Shown here: positions 52,965 through 64,000 of the stretch, in pieces
Layout: each line of letters begins with the position of its first letter
Numbering within the stretch: the first letter of the stretch is position 1
Assembly: GCA_946183785.1 (NCBI GenBank)
Contig: CAMHCS010000009.1
Coordinates: 21,041 to 85,040 of the forward strand
DNA from: an uncultured Selenomonadales bacterium
GTDB taxonomy: Bacteria > Bacillota > Negativicutes > Selenomonadales > Selenomonadaceae
Direction of reading: 5' to 3'
DNA length: 64,000 bases
Notes under the pieces: model-generated
Database searches by the model: none
What the model saw: the letters and a program-made list of their open reading frames with translations, nothing else
What the model was told of the DNA's origin: nothing
Translations under genes and position numbers: made by a program

Positions 52965-55587
52965 CGAAGCGGGGGCAAGCAAAGGCAAAAACATATTCAG
53001 CTTCGCAGCGCGGCTCGTCCTGTCCTTTACCGTGTTCGTCCTCATCATCACCAGCATCGGGCTTCTCGTCCATTGGAAGATGAACGTGCTGGTCGACTTT
53101 GAGGCGTCGCATTTCGTGCGGGACAAAACGGAAGACGCGGCCAACGATCTGACGCTCCAGCTTGACAGTGTGGCGCGGGAACTGGAGGACGCGGGCGACC
53201 TTTTCATGCGGGAAAATTTGCGCCCGTCGGCGTTCATCGACGCGTTGGCGGCTCGAGACCCGTCGGCGACCATCGGCCTCGTCGAGTACGGCGGAAAGGT
53301 GGTGGCGGGCATACCGCTCAGCAAAGAGACCAGCGAACAGATAGGGTACAGTTTCCGCGGCGCGCGCTCCATCCGCAATTATTCGGGGCGGGGCGTGCTG
53401 GTGACCGTGCCTGTCCTCAAGGGCGAAAATATTCGCTATGTACTGTATAAATTTTATCGGAGCGAAATGGTGGCGGAGCGGTTTCCGCTAGCCTCACGTG
53501 TCGGCATGGGACACATTTTCCTCTGCGAACGGAAAACGGGCCGTGTCGTTGCCGACTACGGCGGGAATGCCGATTCCGGCCATTTCTACAAAGAAGACGA
53601 GCATACGCTGATCGATCTCGACCGCTTGATGCCTGAGGTCGAAAAGGTCGGCGGCGCGGCGGTCACTTCGGAGGCGTTGGGCGGAGTGTATTTCCCCTGC
53701 GCGGCGGAGGTGCAGAACTGGCAATTCATGATTGTCGGTTATGCGGACAGGGAATTCTTTTCCAGCGGATTGGCGAAGATCCATCTTCTGGTGCTCTGGG
53801 TATTCGGCCTCCTGATTCTGCTGTTCAGCGTCTTTACGCTTTATTCGTTCACGGCGGCGCTGCAGGCAGAGGAGAGCAAGGAACTGAAAGAAGCGAAGGA
53901 AGAGGCGGAACGTGCGAACCAGGCGAAGAGCGCGTTCCTTGCGAACATGAGCCATGAAATCCGCACGCCGATCAACGCGGTGCTGGGCATGAACGAGATG
54001 ATCCGTCGCGAGGCGGATGACGAGCAGATCAGGAAATACTCGTGGAACATCAAGAGCGCCAGTGAGACGCTGCTTTCGCTGATCAACGACATCCTCGATT
54101 TCTCGAAGATCGAGTCCGGCAAGATGGAGATCGTCGAGACGGCGTACCAGCTCAGTTCGCTCTTGAACGACGTCGTCAATATGATCCGCTACAAGGCGGA
54201 GCAGAAGGGGCTGGATTTTTACATCAAGGTGGACGAGTCGATCCCTGACAGCCTGATCGGCGACGAGGTCCGCATCCGGCAGGTCATCGTCAATATCCTG
54301 AACAACGCGGTCAAATACACGCCAGAAGGAAGCGTGACCTTCGATGTGCGCGGCGAAAAGACTGATGACGGGAATCTGCTGCTTCGCATCGCGTCTATCG
54401 ACACGGGGCTTGGAATCAAGGAGGAGGACAAGGGCAAGCTGTTCTCGAAATTCCAGAGGCTGGACGTGGAGAAGAATCGCAATGTCGAGGGCACAGGGCT
54501 CGGCCTTTCGATTACCCTGCGTCTCGTCGAGATGATGCATGGTACCATCGATGTGGAAAGCACATACGGCGAAGGATCGACCTTTACGATCACGCTCCCG
54601 CAGAAAATCGACGATCCCATGCCCATCGGCGACTTCGAGCAACGCGTCGAGACGTTCATCAAGGGCGAGCAAGCGTACCGCGAGAGTTTCATCGCGCCGG
54701 AGGCCGAGGTGCTTGTCGTCGACGACAACAGCATGAATCTTTTCGTCTTCGAGAGCCTGTTGAAATCGACGAAAATCCAGATCACGACGGCCAAGAGCGG
54801 CATGGAATGCCTGGAAAAGATTGCCGCCAAGCGCTTCGACATCGTTTTCCTCGACCACATGATGCCGGAAATGGACGGCATCGAAACCCTGGACCGGGCG
54901 AAGGCCATGAAGGAGAGCCAGTGCCACGGCGTTCCCTTCATCGCGTTGACCGCAAACGCCATTGCCGGGGCGCGGGAGATGTTCCTCGGGAAAGGATTCA
55001 CCGATTACCTGTCGAAGCCGATCAACAGCAAGCTTTTGGAGCGCATGATCCAGGATTATCTGCCTGAGAGCAAGATCCTGTCTCCGGAAGACGCACCGGC
55101 GGAGCAATCGGAAGAAGCAAAGCCTGAAATTGTGGAAACCGCCGCGCAGCCGGCAGAGGAAAAAACTGCTGAAGCTGCGGGGAACGCGGTCGGCGACGCA
55201 GCGGACGCCGGCGGCACGCAGATCGACAAGGAACTTGGCATGCAGTATTGCGGCGACATGGAGGAAATGTTCCAGGAGTTCGTCAAGATGTTCTGCGAGC
55301 GCAAAGGAGAAACCTTCGAGAAGATCAAGACCGCTTACGACGCCGAAAATTGGGAGGACTACACGACCCATGTCCACGCGCTGAAATCCACGGCGCTTTC
55401 CGTCGGCGGCAGGACGCTGTCGGAGGCGGCGAAAGCACTGGAGATGGCTGGGCATGCCTATCTGGAGGGGCCGGAGAACGAAAAGGAAACGCAGCTTGCC
55501 TATATTCGCGAGCACCATGAAGAGACGCTGTCGCTTTACGACGCTTATTGCGACGAGGCGGAGCGGCGTGGTTTCTGGCTGAAGTAG
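52957..55587 (+). CDS. Hybrid histidine kinase with periplasmic sensor, receiver and Hpt domains
   Basis: I choose the TTG at 52957, 9 bases after AGGGGGG; it overlaps the previous stop (TTGAATAA). The 876 residues comprise a membrane helix (about 15-35), a periplasmic Cache-like region (about 40-270), a second helix (about 272-295), a coiled coil, and the dimerisation domain with His333 in SHEIRTP. The ATPase domain follows ([25 protein letters not shown]), then a receiver with Asp633 ([11 protein letters not shown]), an Ala/Glu-rich linker and an Hpt domain with His807 (HALKSTALS). A full His-Asp-His relay is thus present; the final acceptor may be the receiver at 49884. Ligand input probably involves the BMP and EIIC-like partners. 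Confidence 0.93.
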   Translation: MNNEAGASKGKNIFSFAARLVLSFTVFVLIITSIGLLVHWKMNVLVDFEASHFVRDKTEDAANDLTLQLDSVARELEDAGDLFMRENLRPSAFIDALAARDPSATIGLVEYGGKVVAGIPLSKETSEQIGYSFRGARSIRNYSGRGVLVTVPVLKGENIRYVLYKFYRSEMVAERFPLASRVGMGHIFLCERKTGRVVADYGGNADSGHFYKEDEHTLIDLDRLMPEVEKVGGAAVTSEALGGVYFPCAAEVQNWQFMIVGYADREFFSSGLAKIHLLVLWVFGLLILLFSVFTLYSFTAALQAEESKELKEAKEEAERANQAKSAFLANMSHEIRTPINAVLGMNEMIRREADDEQIRKYSWNIKSASETLLSLINDILDFSKIESGKMEIVETAYQLSSLLNDVVNMIRYKAEQKGLDFYIKVDESIPDSLIGDEVRIRQVIVNILNNAVKYTPEGSVTFDVRGEKTDDGNLLLRIASIDTGLGIKEEDKGKLFSKFQRLDVEKNRNVEGTGLGLSITLRLVEMMHGTIDVESTYGEGSTFTITLPQKIDDPMPIGDFEQRVETFIKGEQAYRESFIAPEAEVLVVDDNSMNLFVFESLLKSTKIQITTAKSGMECLEKIAAKRFDIVFLDHMMPEMDGIETLDRAKAMKESQCHGVPFIALTANAIAGAREMFLGKGFTDYLSKPINSKLLERMIQDYLPESKILSPEDAPAEQSEEAKPEIVETAAQPAEEKTAEAAGNAVGDAADAGGTQIDKELGMQYCGDMEEMFQEFVKMFCERKGETFEKIKTAYDAENWEDYTTHVHALKSTALSVGGRTLSEAAKALEMAGHAYLEGPENEKETQLAYIREHHEETLSLYDAYCDEAERRGFWLK

Positions 55588-55668
55588 GATTTTTTAAAAA
55601 AAGAAGGATTTTCAGCGTAAATGCAGAAATAATAAGTACAGTATGTATCGTAAAGGAGGCTGTGTTTA

Positions 55669-56241
55669 ATGGCTACATTCACGGTAAGAGGAAGAAATAT
55701 GGAGGTTACGCCGGCGCTGAAAGATTACGTCGAGAAGCGCGTCGGCAAGATCGCGAAGTATTTTGATAAGGTCGGGGAGATTACGGTGCTCTTGACCGTC
55801 TCGAAGGGGCGGCACACCGTCGAAGTCACGGTACCTATCGACAAGGGCGTGATGCTTCGCGGCGAGGAAGCGACGATGGATATGTACACGTCCATCGACC
55901 TCGTGGTCGAGAAGCTGGAGCGTCAGATCCACAAGCACAAGACGAAGCTCCAGCGCCGTTTCCGCGAGGGCGGCTTCAAGGCGGAGCTGGCGGCGGAGGA
56001 GAGCAAGGCCGCCCAGGCGCGCGCCGATGAAAAGGAGGACAACGGCGAGTACACCATCGTCCGCACCAAGCACTTCTCCATCAAGCCGATGGACGAACAG
56101 GAAGCGATCATGCAGATGAACATGGTCAATCACGACTTCTACGTCTTCCGCGACGCAAAGACGGAAGAGATCAGCGTCGTCTACCGCCGTGCCGACGGCA
56201 ATTATGGATTGATCCAGCCGGGCGCGCAGGAAGAAAAGTAA
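55669..56241 (+). CDS. hpf: Ribosome hibernation promoting factor, long form
   Basis: The 190 residues comprise the N-terminal RaiA/HPF fold (FTVRGRNMEVTPALKDYVEKRVGKI) and the C-terminal dimerisation domain (IVRTKHFSIKPMDEQEAIMQMNMVNHDFYVFRDAKT), joined by a charged linker. The long form dimerises 70S ribosomes into inactive 100S particles in stationary phase. AAAGGAGG lies 10 or so bases before the ATG. A strong terminator follows. In many Firmicutes hpf precedes secA, as it nearly does here. Confidence 0.95.
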   Translation: MATFTVRGRNMEVTPALKDYVEKRVGKIAKYFDKVGEITVLLTVSKGRHTVEVTVPIDKGVMLRGEEATMDMYTSIDLVVEKLERQIHKHKTKLQRRFREGGFKAELAAEESKAAQARADEKEDNGEYTIVRTKHFSIKPMDEQEAIMQMNMVNHDFYVFRDAKTEEISVVYRRADGNYGLIQPGAQEEK

Positions 56242-56250
56242 GGAAACAGT

Positions 56251-56285
56251 AACGCCCGCCGAGCATTATTACGGCGGGCGTTTTT
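56251..56285. terminator. Rho-independent terminator after hpf
   Basis: Stem CGCCCGCCG/CGGCGGGCG with a 10-base loop, then TTTTT; an A-pair precedes it on the other side. Confidence 0.88.
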
Positions 56286-56324
56286 CCGCTCGTTTGCCGG
56301 TATAATTGAAAGGAAGATGTGTTC

Positions 56325-56912
56325 ATGAGAAAAAACATTGTTCGTCTGTTTGCGTTGACGTTCGCTTTGCTGCTGCTCGGCGTGTCGTCCGTCTTTGCGG
56401 CGTCTTTGGACGAGGAGCGGGCGGAGCTTCAGGAGAAGCGGGAGTGGACGCTGGCGAAGTTGTATGAGGAGATTCCGTCGGCGCAGTACGCGGTGGAGAA
56501 CAGCTACGGTTACGCGGTGCTGAACAACACCGGTTTCAAGATCCTCGTTTTCGGCAGCGCACATGGGCGAGGCACGGCGGTGAACAATGAGACCGGCGAG
56601 GAGGTCTTCCTCAGGATGAAGGAGGGACAGGCGGGGCTCGGCATTGGCGTGAAGGAGTACGCGCTGATTTTCGTCTTTGACACGCCGGAGGCATGGGAGG
56701 GCTTCGTGCGCTCTTCAGGGTGGAAAGCGAGCGGTGCGGCGACGGCGGCGGCCAGCGACGGCGTGAACGGCGACAGTTTCGAGGGCGCGGTGATGGCCGG
56801 CGACGGCATTTGGGTCTATCAGCTGACGACGAAAGGGCTTGCGTTGGAGCTTGCAATCAAGGGAACGCGCATTTATCCCGACAAGGACCTGAACGATTGG
56901 TCAAAGCATTGA
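56325..56912 (+). CDS. Secreted SYLF/YSC84-like lipid-binding domain protein
   Basis: The ATG at 56325 has AAAGGAAG 8 bases upstream (195 residues). A signal peptide (about 1-24, ending VFAAS) is followed by segments such as NSYGYAVLNNTGFKILVFGSAHGRGTAVNN and GLGIGVKEYALIFVFDTPEAWEGF and a late GIWVYQLTTKGLALELAIKGTRIYPD. This is the layout of Ysc84/SYLF domains, which bind phosphoinositides or lipids in eukaryotes; the bacterial role is unclear. A possible -10 (TATAAT, 56301) lies just upstream, with no good -35. Confidence 0.72.
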   Translation: MRKNIVRLFALTFALLLLGVSSVFAASLDEERAELQEKREWTLAKLYEEIPSAQYAVENSYGYAVLNNTGFKILVFGSAHGRGTAVNNETGEEVFLRMKEGQAGLGIGVKEYALIFVFDTPEAWEGFVRSSGWKASGAATAAASDGVNGDSFEGAVMAGDGIWVYQLTTKGLALELAIKGTRIYPDKDLNDWSKH

Positions 56913-56922
56913 ACAGTATTCG

Positions 56923-56961
56923 GGCGTCTGCTTTTCCAAGAGAGAGGCGGACGCCTTTTTT
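56923..56961 (+). terminator. Terminator after the SYLF-like gene
   Basis: Stem GGCGTCTGC/GCGGACGCC (one G-U) with a 15-base loop, then TTTTTT. MITE copy 4 begins 11 bases later. Confidence 0.78.
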
Positions 56962-56971
56962 GAATGTTTAA

Positions 56972-57131
56972 GGAAACACTGATTAAGTCAATTCGTGCAT
57001 CTGTCGAGGGATTTTTTCGACTGTCTAGGAAAAGCCCTCGAAGGCGTAGCATCGCTACGTCGAGAGGGATTTGACAACGACAGGCGGAAAAAGACCCGGC
57101 AGAGGCGCGGAGGGACTTATTCAGTGGTTCC
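56972..57131 (-). mobile_element. 160-bp MITE, copy 4 (subfamily B)
   Basis: Ends as in copy 3; flanked by TTAA on both sides (56968-56971 and 57132-57135). By eye it differs from copy 3 at about one base. It lies between the SYLF-like gene and the secA promoter. Confidence 0.87.
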
Positions 57132-57176
57132 TTAATTGCCGCGCTCAAAAAAATTCAGGAAATCACGCCTGCGGCT

Positions 57177-57205
57177 TTGACTTATGAAGCATTGTCTGAT
57201 ACAAT
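57177..57205 (+). promoter_or_regulatory. Promoter of secA
   Basis: TTGACT at 57177, a 17-bp spacer, TACAAT at 57200. It lies downstream of the MITE, so secA expression should not depend on read-through. Confidence 0.78.
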
Positions 57206-57263
57206 CAGAAGTTAGTATTGCCAATTTCATTAATTAGGAAAGATTTTGAGGAGTGGTTCGGCT

Positions 57264-59798
<2,535 letters not shown>

Positions 59799-59872
59799 GA
59801 GAAATCGCCGTCCGATGGCTGGAAGAATTTAAGCTCGCAGAATATAATTAATTATTAGGAAGTGAATCGTCA

Positions 59873-60980
59873 GTGCTGGAAGAATGGAAGGCTCCAATAA
59901 CGGCTTTGAAGGCAAAGCTGGACGAAATGGGGTCATCTCTTTGACGTCGCACGCAAAGAGGAAAAGATTGCAGAATTAGAATACAAAATGGGCGCTCCTG
60001 ATTTTTGGGACGACGCTGATGCGGCGCAAGCGCTCAATCAAGAACTGGCCGACCTGAAAGGCGGCGTCGATACTTATAACTCGCTGGTTGCGAAGACAGA
60101 CGACCTTCTGACACTCTGGGAAATGGGCATGGAAGAAAAGGACGATGCTGTCGAGGCGGACGTGAAGGCGGAGCTGGAAGCGCTGCAGAACGATCTCCGC
60201 TCGTTGGAGCTGGAACTTCTGCTTTCCGGCGAATACGACGCAAATAATGCCTATCTCGAGCTTCATGCCGGCGCGGGCGGAACCGAGGCCCAGGACTGGA
60301 CGCAGATGCTCCTTCGCATGTACGGGCGCTGGGCGGAACGGCACGGCTTTTCCGTCGAGACGCTGGACTTGCAGCCCGGCGACGAGGCGGGGGTCAAGTC
60401 CGTGATGCTGTTTGTCAAAGGCCATAACGCTTACGGTTATTTGAAATCGGAAAAGGGCGTTCATCGCCTTGTCCGCATTTCGCCGTTTGATTCGAACGCG
60501 CGCCGCCATACTTCGTTTTCCGCCTGTGACGTCATGCCGGAAATGGAGGACGCGAAGGAAGTCGAGATCGACATGGATGACGTTCGCGTCGATACATATC
60601 GCTCCAGCGGCGCGGGCGGGCAGCACATCAACAAGACCTCGTCGGCGGTCCGCATGACGCACATGCCGACGGGCATCGTCGTCCAATGCCAGAACGAGCG
60701 CTCGCAGATCCAGAATCGCGAGGTGTGCCTCCGGATGCTCCGAGCCAAGCTCTTTGAACTGGAAGAGAAAAAGAAGGAAGAGGAGCGTGCGAAGCTCGAG
60801 GGCGTGCAGCAGAAGATTGAGTGGGGCAGCCAGATCCGCTCCTATGTGTTCCAGCCCTATACGATGGTCAAGGATCATCGGACGGGGGAGGAAACGGGCA
60901 ACGTGCAGGCGGTCATGGATGGCGAGCTCGATCCGTTCATCGAAGCGTTTCTCTCTGCGAAAGCAAACCATCAAATTTAA
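59873..60980 (+). CDS. prfB: Peptide chain release factor 2, with programmed +1 frameshift
   Basis: The GTG at 59873 opens a frame of 23 codons ending CTT TGA. A +1 shift at CTTTGAC (59939-59945) continues into the main frame to 60980, giving about 368 residues. Before the shift: LEEWKAPITALKAKLDEMGSSL; after it: DVARKEEKIAELEYKMG. The codon-recognition motif SPF (SPFDSNARRHT) and catalytic GGQ (SSGAGGQHINKT) are present. RF2 terminates at UGA and UAA; low RF2 slows termination at the in-frame UGA and favours the shift, an autoregulatory loop. Without the shift the main frame would be read only from an internal start. Confidence 0.93.
59927..59945 (+). promoter_or_regulatory. RF2 programmed frameshift site
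   Basis: The slippery CTT followed by TGA C is at 59939-59945. The upstream purine run is TGGGG (59928-59932), 6 bases before CTT, whereas the classic site has AGGGGG 3 bases before it. Confidence 0.85.
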
Positions 60981-60995
60981 GCCGGAGGGGTTTTC

Positions 60996-61733
60996 GTGAA
61001 AAAAATCCTGATGATTGTCGGATTGCTGTGTCTGCTCCTGATCGGCCTGGCGGAGGCGTTTTTGCCGAAGCTCGGCTCGGAGGCGCTGGTGCGCGAGTTA
61101 CAACGGACTTTGAAGACCGACGCGGTAACGGTGTCCGCACGGACGTTCCCGGCGTGCAGATTGCTTATCGGCCATATCGGTGATATCGATATCGAGGCGG
61201 AGCAAGGAATGCTCGGCAACCTGCCCACGGAAAAGCTATCGTTGCACGGCGAGTGTGTGCAGATGCCCCAGGATGTACTCATGAACAACAATTTCGCGAT
61301 TACGGACGCGGACGTATTGACGCTGACGGGCGTCGTGACCGAGGGCAATCTTGCGGACTTTTTGAACCGCGATATCAAGGAAATCGACGACGCCAAGGTC
61401 AAGATCACGAAAGAGAAAGTGCTGGCGGACGCGACCACAAAAATCATGGGACGCAAGGCGGACGTCCATATCGAGGGCATCTTCTTTATCGAGGACAACA
61501 AGATTTGCCTGCGGCTGACGAACGTGCAGGTCAAGAAAATCTTCTTCGGCCGTGATTTGACCGCGAATTTCTTTGACAGGATCGACCTCTACGATTTCAA
61601 CCGGCTCAATATGCCGGTGGAGCTCGATGAAGCCGTGCATGAGGAAGGACAGGTCGTGCTGAAGGCGAGCCGCCATCCGGGCAAGACGTACGGCGACGGC
61701 AGGAAAAAAAGCACGAAGGATGAACACAAATGA
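60996..61733 (+). CDS. DUF2993 (LmeA-like) lipid-binding protein
   Basis: The GTG at 60996 follows GGAGGGG (245 residues). A hydrophobic N-terminal segment (about 4-20) acts as signal or anchor. The rest fits DUF2993: ARTFPACRLLIGHIGDIDIEAEQG, then a beta-rich region ending LNMPVELDEAVHEEGQVVLKASR. LmeA in mycobacteria binds phospholipids; a role in envelope lipids is possible. It overlaps the next gene by 4 bases (ATGA), 15 bases after prfB. Confidence 0.75.
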   Translation: MKKILMIVGLLCLLLIGLAEAFLPKLGSEALVRELQRTLKTDAVTVSARTFPACRLLIGHIGDIDIEAEQGMLGNLPTEKLSLHGECVQMPQDVLMNNNFAITDADVLTLTGVVTEGNLADFLNRDIKEIDDAKVKITKEKVLADATTKIMGRKADVHIEGIFFIEDNKICLRLTNVQVKKIFFGRDLTANFFDRIDLYDFNRLNMPVELDEAVHEEGQVVLKASRHPGKTYGDGRKKSTKDEHK

Positions 61734-63784
61734 AGTTTCGCTATAACCGGCTGCTTTGTATCGTGATTCTCATCGGTCTGGCAGCCTCGCTGATCATTAA
61801 CGTGCGCCGTCATGAGGCTGAGCAACGGAACATGACGGTAGATTACGCCATCGACTACGAGTCGCTTTTGGAGCTGGCGGAACGCGAAGGATTGCCGCCG
61901 TCGAAGGTGCTGGCCGACGCAAAGGAAGCGGGCTTCACTTCGCTTGCGGTTTACGAGCGCACGTTCAAGAAGATGAACCTTAGCGGCAAAGCGACTGCCG
62001 TGCCGGGCGCTTCGATCCTGGAGCGATACGAGAGCGGCGCTCTGGCCAGCGCGGAATGGCGGGCTATGGTAGAGCGCGGGGAGATCGTCGGCACTGAAGT
62101 CTATGTGACGAGTCATGACCCGCTGACTTACCGCGAGGTCAAGGAGGATTTGATTCGACGGCTCGGCGCCGACCGCGTGCGCGCCTTTGTGGCGGACGGG
62201 CGCGAGGCGCTTGCGGTCAAAGCGCAGTATAAATCCTTTGAGAAAATGCACCTCGGCATGCCGACGGACGAGATGCGCGCAGTGAACGAAGCTGGCTTTA
62301 CTGTCATCGCCCGGCCCACGAATTACGTGAAGGCGACGCCCGAGGATGTGGCGGCGATGTTCCGGCGCCTCGACGGGATTCGCGTCTCCGAGCTGATCTT
62401 TTCCGGCAAGGAAGCGCTGGGCGCGCCCGACGCGATCGACGCCGTGGTTGAGGAATGCAGGGCGAGAGACTTGACGCTGGGATTGATCGAGGCGCCGACG
62501 CAGCTGCAGTTCTACGAGCAAAAAGGACTTTTGGACATGGCGCGGAAAATGGATTACCGCGCGGCGCGGCTCTATTCCATCGCCAAGGACGAGATGGAGA
62601 AAATCGCGATTCCCGTCGCCATCGAGCGGTGGGTCAATACGGACGAGGAACGCAATATCCGCGTCGACCTGCTCAGGATTTTTGAAAAGCCGGAGCTGGG
62701 CAAGACGCTTTACGAAACGAATATGGATTATTTCCGCGCGACTCGCGACGCGCTGGCGGCTCACGGATTCTCCTTCGGCCCGGCGTCGTGGTTCGAGCCT
62801 TTTGAGCCGCCCCGTGCGTTGCGCGCGCTTGTCATGGTCGGCGTGGCGGCGGCGGGCGTGCTGTATCTGTCGCTGGTGCTGCCGTGGCTGAACCGCCGAC
62901 CGAAAGCCGAGCTGATGCTTTTCGCTGCGGTAGCGTTGATCATGGCCGTTCCCGTACTGATGGGGCACGGCGGAAAAATACGCCTGATGGCTTCGCTGGC
63001 CAGTGCGAATCTTTTCCCGTCCATCGCGATGCTTTGGATGCTTGACAGGATTCGGGACAGGGAGCCGAACCCAGCCTGGCCGCTTCCACGTTTGATTGGC
63101 GCGGCGGTGTTAGCGCTCTGGGTTACGGGCGCGCTGTCCTTCATCGGCGCGGCGTATCTTTCCGGCTCGCTGTCGGACGTGGAGTATTTCCTGGAGGTCA
63201 ATATCTTCCGGGGGATCAAGCTGACGTTTGTGATGCCACTCGTCCTGGTGGCGGTCGGCTTCATGCAGCGCTTCGACCTCTTTGGAGGCGCATTGGCGGA
63301 GGGGGACGATGCGCTCACGCAGATCCGGCGGCTCATGGACAGGCCGGTTACGGTGCAAATGCTGGCTGCGCTTTTCGTCGCGCTGATTGCCGGCGTCATT
63401 TTCATCGCGCGTTCCGGTCACAATATGGGCATGCCGGTCTCAGGGCTGGAGCTTCGCTTCCGGGCCTTCCTGGAGCAGGCCATGTACGCGAGACCACGCT
63501 CGAAGGAGCTTTTGATCGGTCATCCGGCGTTTATGCTGGCGGCATTCGCCTGGGCGCGGAAATGGCCGTCGATCGTGTTCTTCGCGCTGGTGATGGCGGC
63601 CACGATCGGGCAGGGCTCGATGGTCGAGACCTTTGCGCATATGCGGACGCCGGTCATGATGTCCGTGGCGCGGGGAATCGGTGGCATCGTGCTAGGCGCG
63701 GGCATCGGCGCTGTGCTGATGATTGCCGCGGAAGCCTGGCACGGAGTTTCCGCTCGTGTAAAAAAATGTGAGCCCTCCCCTTGA
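61730..63784 (+). CDS. DUF5693 family multi-pass membrane protein
   Basis: The 684-residue protein has one N-terminal helix (about 8-24), a large soluble domain of about 330 residues with TIM-barrel-like alternation (YESLLELAEREGLPP, AGFTSLAVYERT, GADRVRAFVADGREAL), and about eight membrane helices in the C-terminal half. This is what I recall of DUF5693 proteins, which in Negativicutes and related Firmicutes often precede csaB, a gene for attaching surface proteins to the cell wall polymer. csaB would lie beyond the window. Function is not established. Confidence 0.8.
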   Translation: MKFRYNRLLCIVILIGLAASLIINVRRHEAEQRNMTVDYAIDYESLLELAEREGLPPSKVLADAKEAGFTSLAVYERTFKKMNLSGKATAVPGASILERYESGALASAEWRAMVERGEIVGTEVYVTSHDPLTYREVKEDLIRRLGADRVRAFVADGREALAVKAQYKSFEKMHLGMPTDEMRAVNEAGFTVIARPTNYVKATPEDVAAMFRRLDGIRVSELIFSGKEALGAPDAIDAVVEECRARDLTLGLIEAPTQLQFYEQKGLLDMARKMDYRAARLYSIAKDEMEKIAIPVAIERWVNTDEERNIRVDLLRIFEKPELGKTLYETNMDYFRATRDALAAHGFSFGPASWFEPFEPPRALRALVMVGVAAAGVLYLSLVLPWLNRRPKAELMLFAAVALIMAVPVLMGHGGKIRLMASLASANLFPSIAMLWMLDRIRDREPNPAWPLPRLIGAAVLALWVTGALSFIGAAYLSGSLSDVEYFLEVNIFRGIKLTFVMPLVLVAVGFMQRFDLFGGALAEGDDALTQIRRLMDRPVTVQMLAALFVALIAGVIFIARSGHNMGMPVSGLELRFRAFLEQAMYARPRSKELLIGHPAFMLAAFAWARKWPSIVFFALVMAATIGQGSMVETFAHMRTPVMMSVARGIGGIVLGAGIGAVLMIAAEAWHGVSARVKKCEPSP

Positions 63785-63956
63785 GGGGGCGCTTTGCGCG
63801 GGAGTCCAGTGGACTCCCCGGCCGGAGGACCGCCGTAGGCGGTGGGTGAGGTGGCTATAGCCTTGCGCTTTGCGTTAATCGTTACAACTTAACACCTCAT
63901 CCGTCGCGCTTCGCGCGCCATTCGACAGTCCACTGGACTGTCTCACCCCTCAAGCC
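63773..63956. repeat. Pair of inverted REP-like units (BIME-like)
   Basis: Left unit: CTCCCCTTGAGGGGGC, the palindrome GGAGTCCAGTGGACTCC (63801-63817), a GCC/GGC hairpin and GGGTGAGGTG. Right unit, inverted: CACCTCATCC, TCGCGCTTCGCGCGCC, the palindrome GACAGTCCACTGGACTGTC (63924-63942) and CACCCCTCAAG. Related single units are at 30403-30475 and 35827-35863. Nothing coding is seen in 63785-64000. Confidence 0.7.
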
Positions 63957-64000
63957 TGCAAATAAAAAGTCAATAGGGGAAAGCAAAAAAATTTCAAAAA

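Noticed and set aside
53494..55518. A 674-codon minus-strand frame opposite the hybrid kinase.
   Set aside because: The kinase frame carries all expected motifs; the antisense frame has none and no ribosome site.

Overview
Organism. The window looks like chromosomal DNA of a diderm Firmicute, most likely class Negativicutes (Selenomonadales or Veillonellales). Outer-membrane secretion systems (autotransporters with C-terminal beta-barrels, a two-partner secretion pair) sit beside Firmicute-style genes: a YjfB-family protein, long-form HPF, SecA with a zinc tail, a DUF5693 membrane protein, and strong AGGAGG-type ribosome binding sites. DNA is GC-rich in genes with AT-rich promoters. The genus cannot be fixed from sequence reading alone.

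Layout. (1) 1-29755, minus strand: surface-adhesin region. It holds the N-terminus of an AIDA-repeat adhesin (cut by the window edge), an operon of a TpsB pore, a 5108-residue TpsA filamentous adhesin of the LktA type and a 1860-residue autotransporter, and a second AIDA-repeat autotransporter. (2) 29818-36907, minus strand: a DUF4337 membrane protein, two clostripain-like (C11) secreted proteases in tandem, a DUF4870 protein, an AIM24-family protein and a small membrane protein. (3) 37247-38965, plus strand: three paralogous small secreted proteins, a 160-bp MITE and a very short membrane-peptide gene. (4) 39049-44131, minus strand: a ferric-iron/phosphonate/sugar-phosphate-type ABC importer with two different ATPases flanking one fused permease. 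(5) 44338-49568, plus strand: a GT41 (OGT-like) glycosyltransferase, YjfB, a zinc-ribbon protein, a polar amino acid ABC importer and a cold-shock protein. (6) 49884-55587, plus strand: a signalling cluster of a stand-alone receiver, an orphan PTS EIIC-like membrane protein, a membrane-anchored BMP-family binding protein and a hybrid histidine kinase with receiver and Hpt domains. (7) 55669-63784, plus strand: housekeeping genes hpf, a SYLF/YSC84-like gene, secA, prfB (programmed +1 frameshift), a DUF2993 gene and a DUF5693 gene.

Most notable. Three promoters, serving the cut-off adhesin gene, the small membrane protein gene and the small secreted protein genes, share one architecture. Each has two direct copies of TGTCGTTCAGGGCGCT with a 20-bp period, then exactly 4 bp to the -35 hexamer and a 16-bp spacer to the -10. 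This looks like an undescribed activator regulon for cell-surface genes. Second, a 160-bp non-autonomous element with IS5-like ends and TTAR target duplications occurs four times, in two subfamilies and two orientations; two copies flank the receiver gene. Third, the EIIC/BMP/hybrid kinase operon looks like transporter parts reused as a sensor.

How the genes may work together. Much of the window builds or modifies the cell surface: adhesins, their secretion pore, secreted proteases, small secreted proteins and a cytoplasmic glycosyltransferase that could modify adhesins or flagellin. These functional links are inferences from domains and neighbourhood, not demonstrated.
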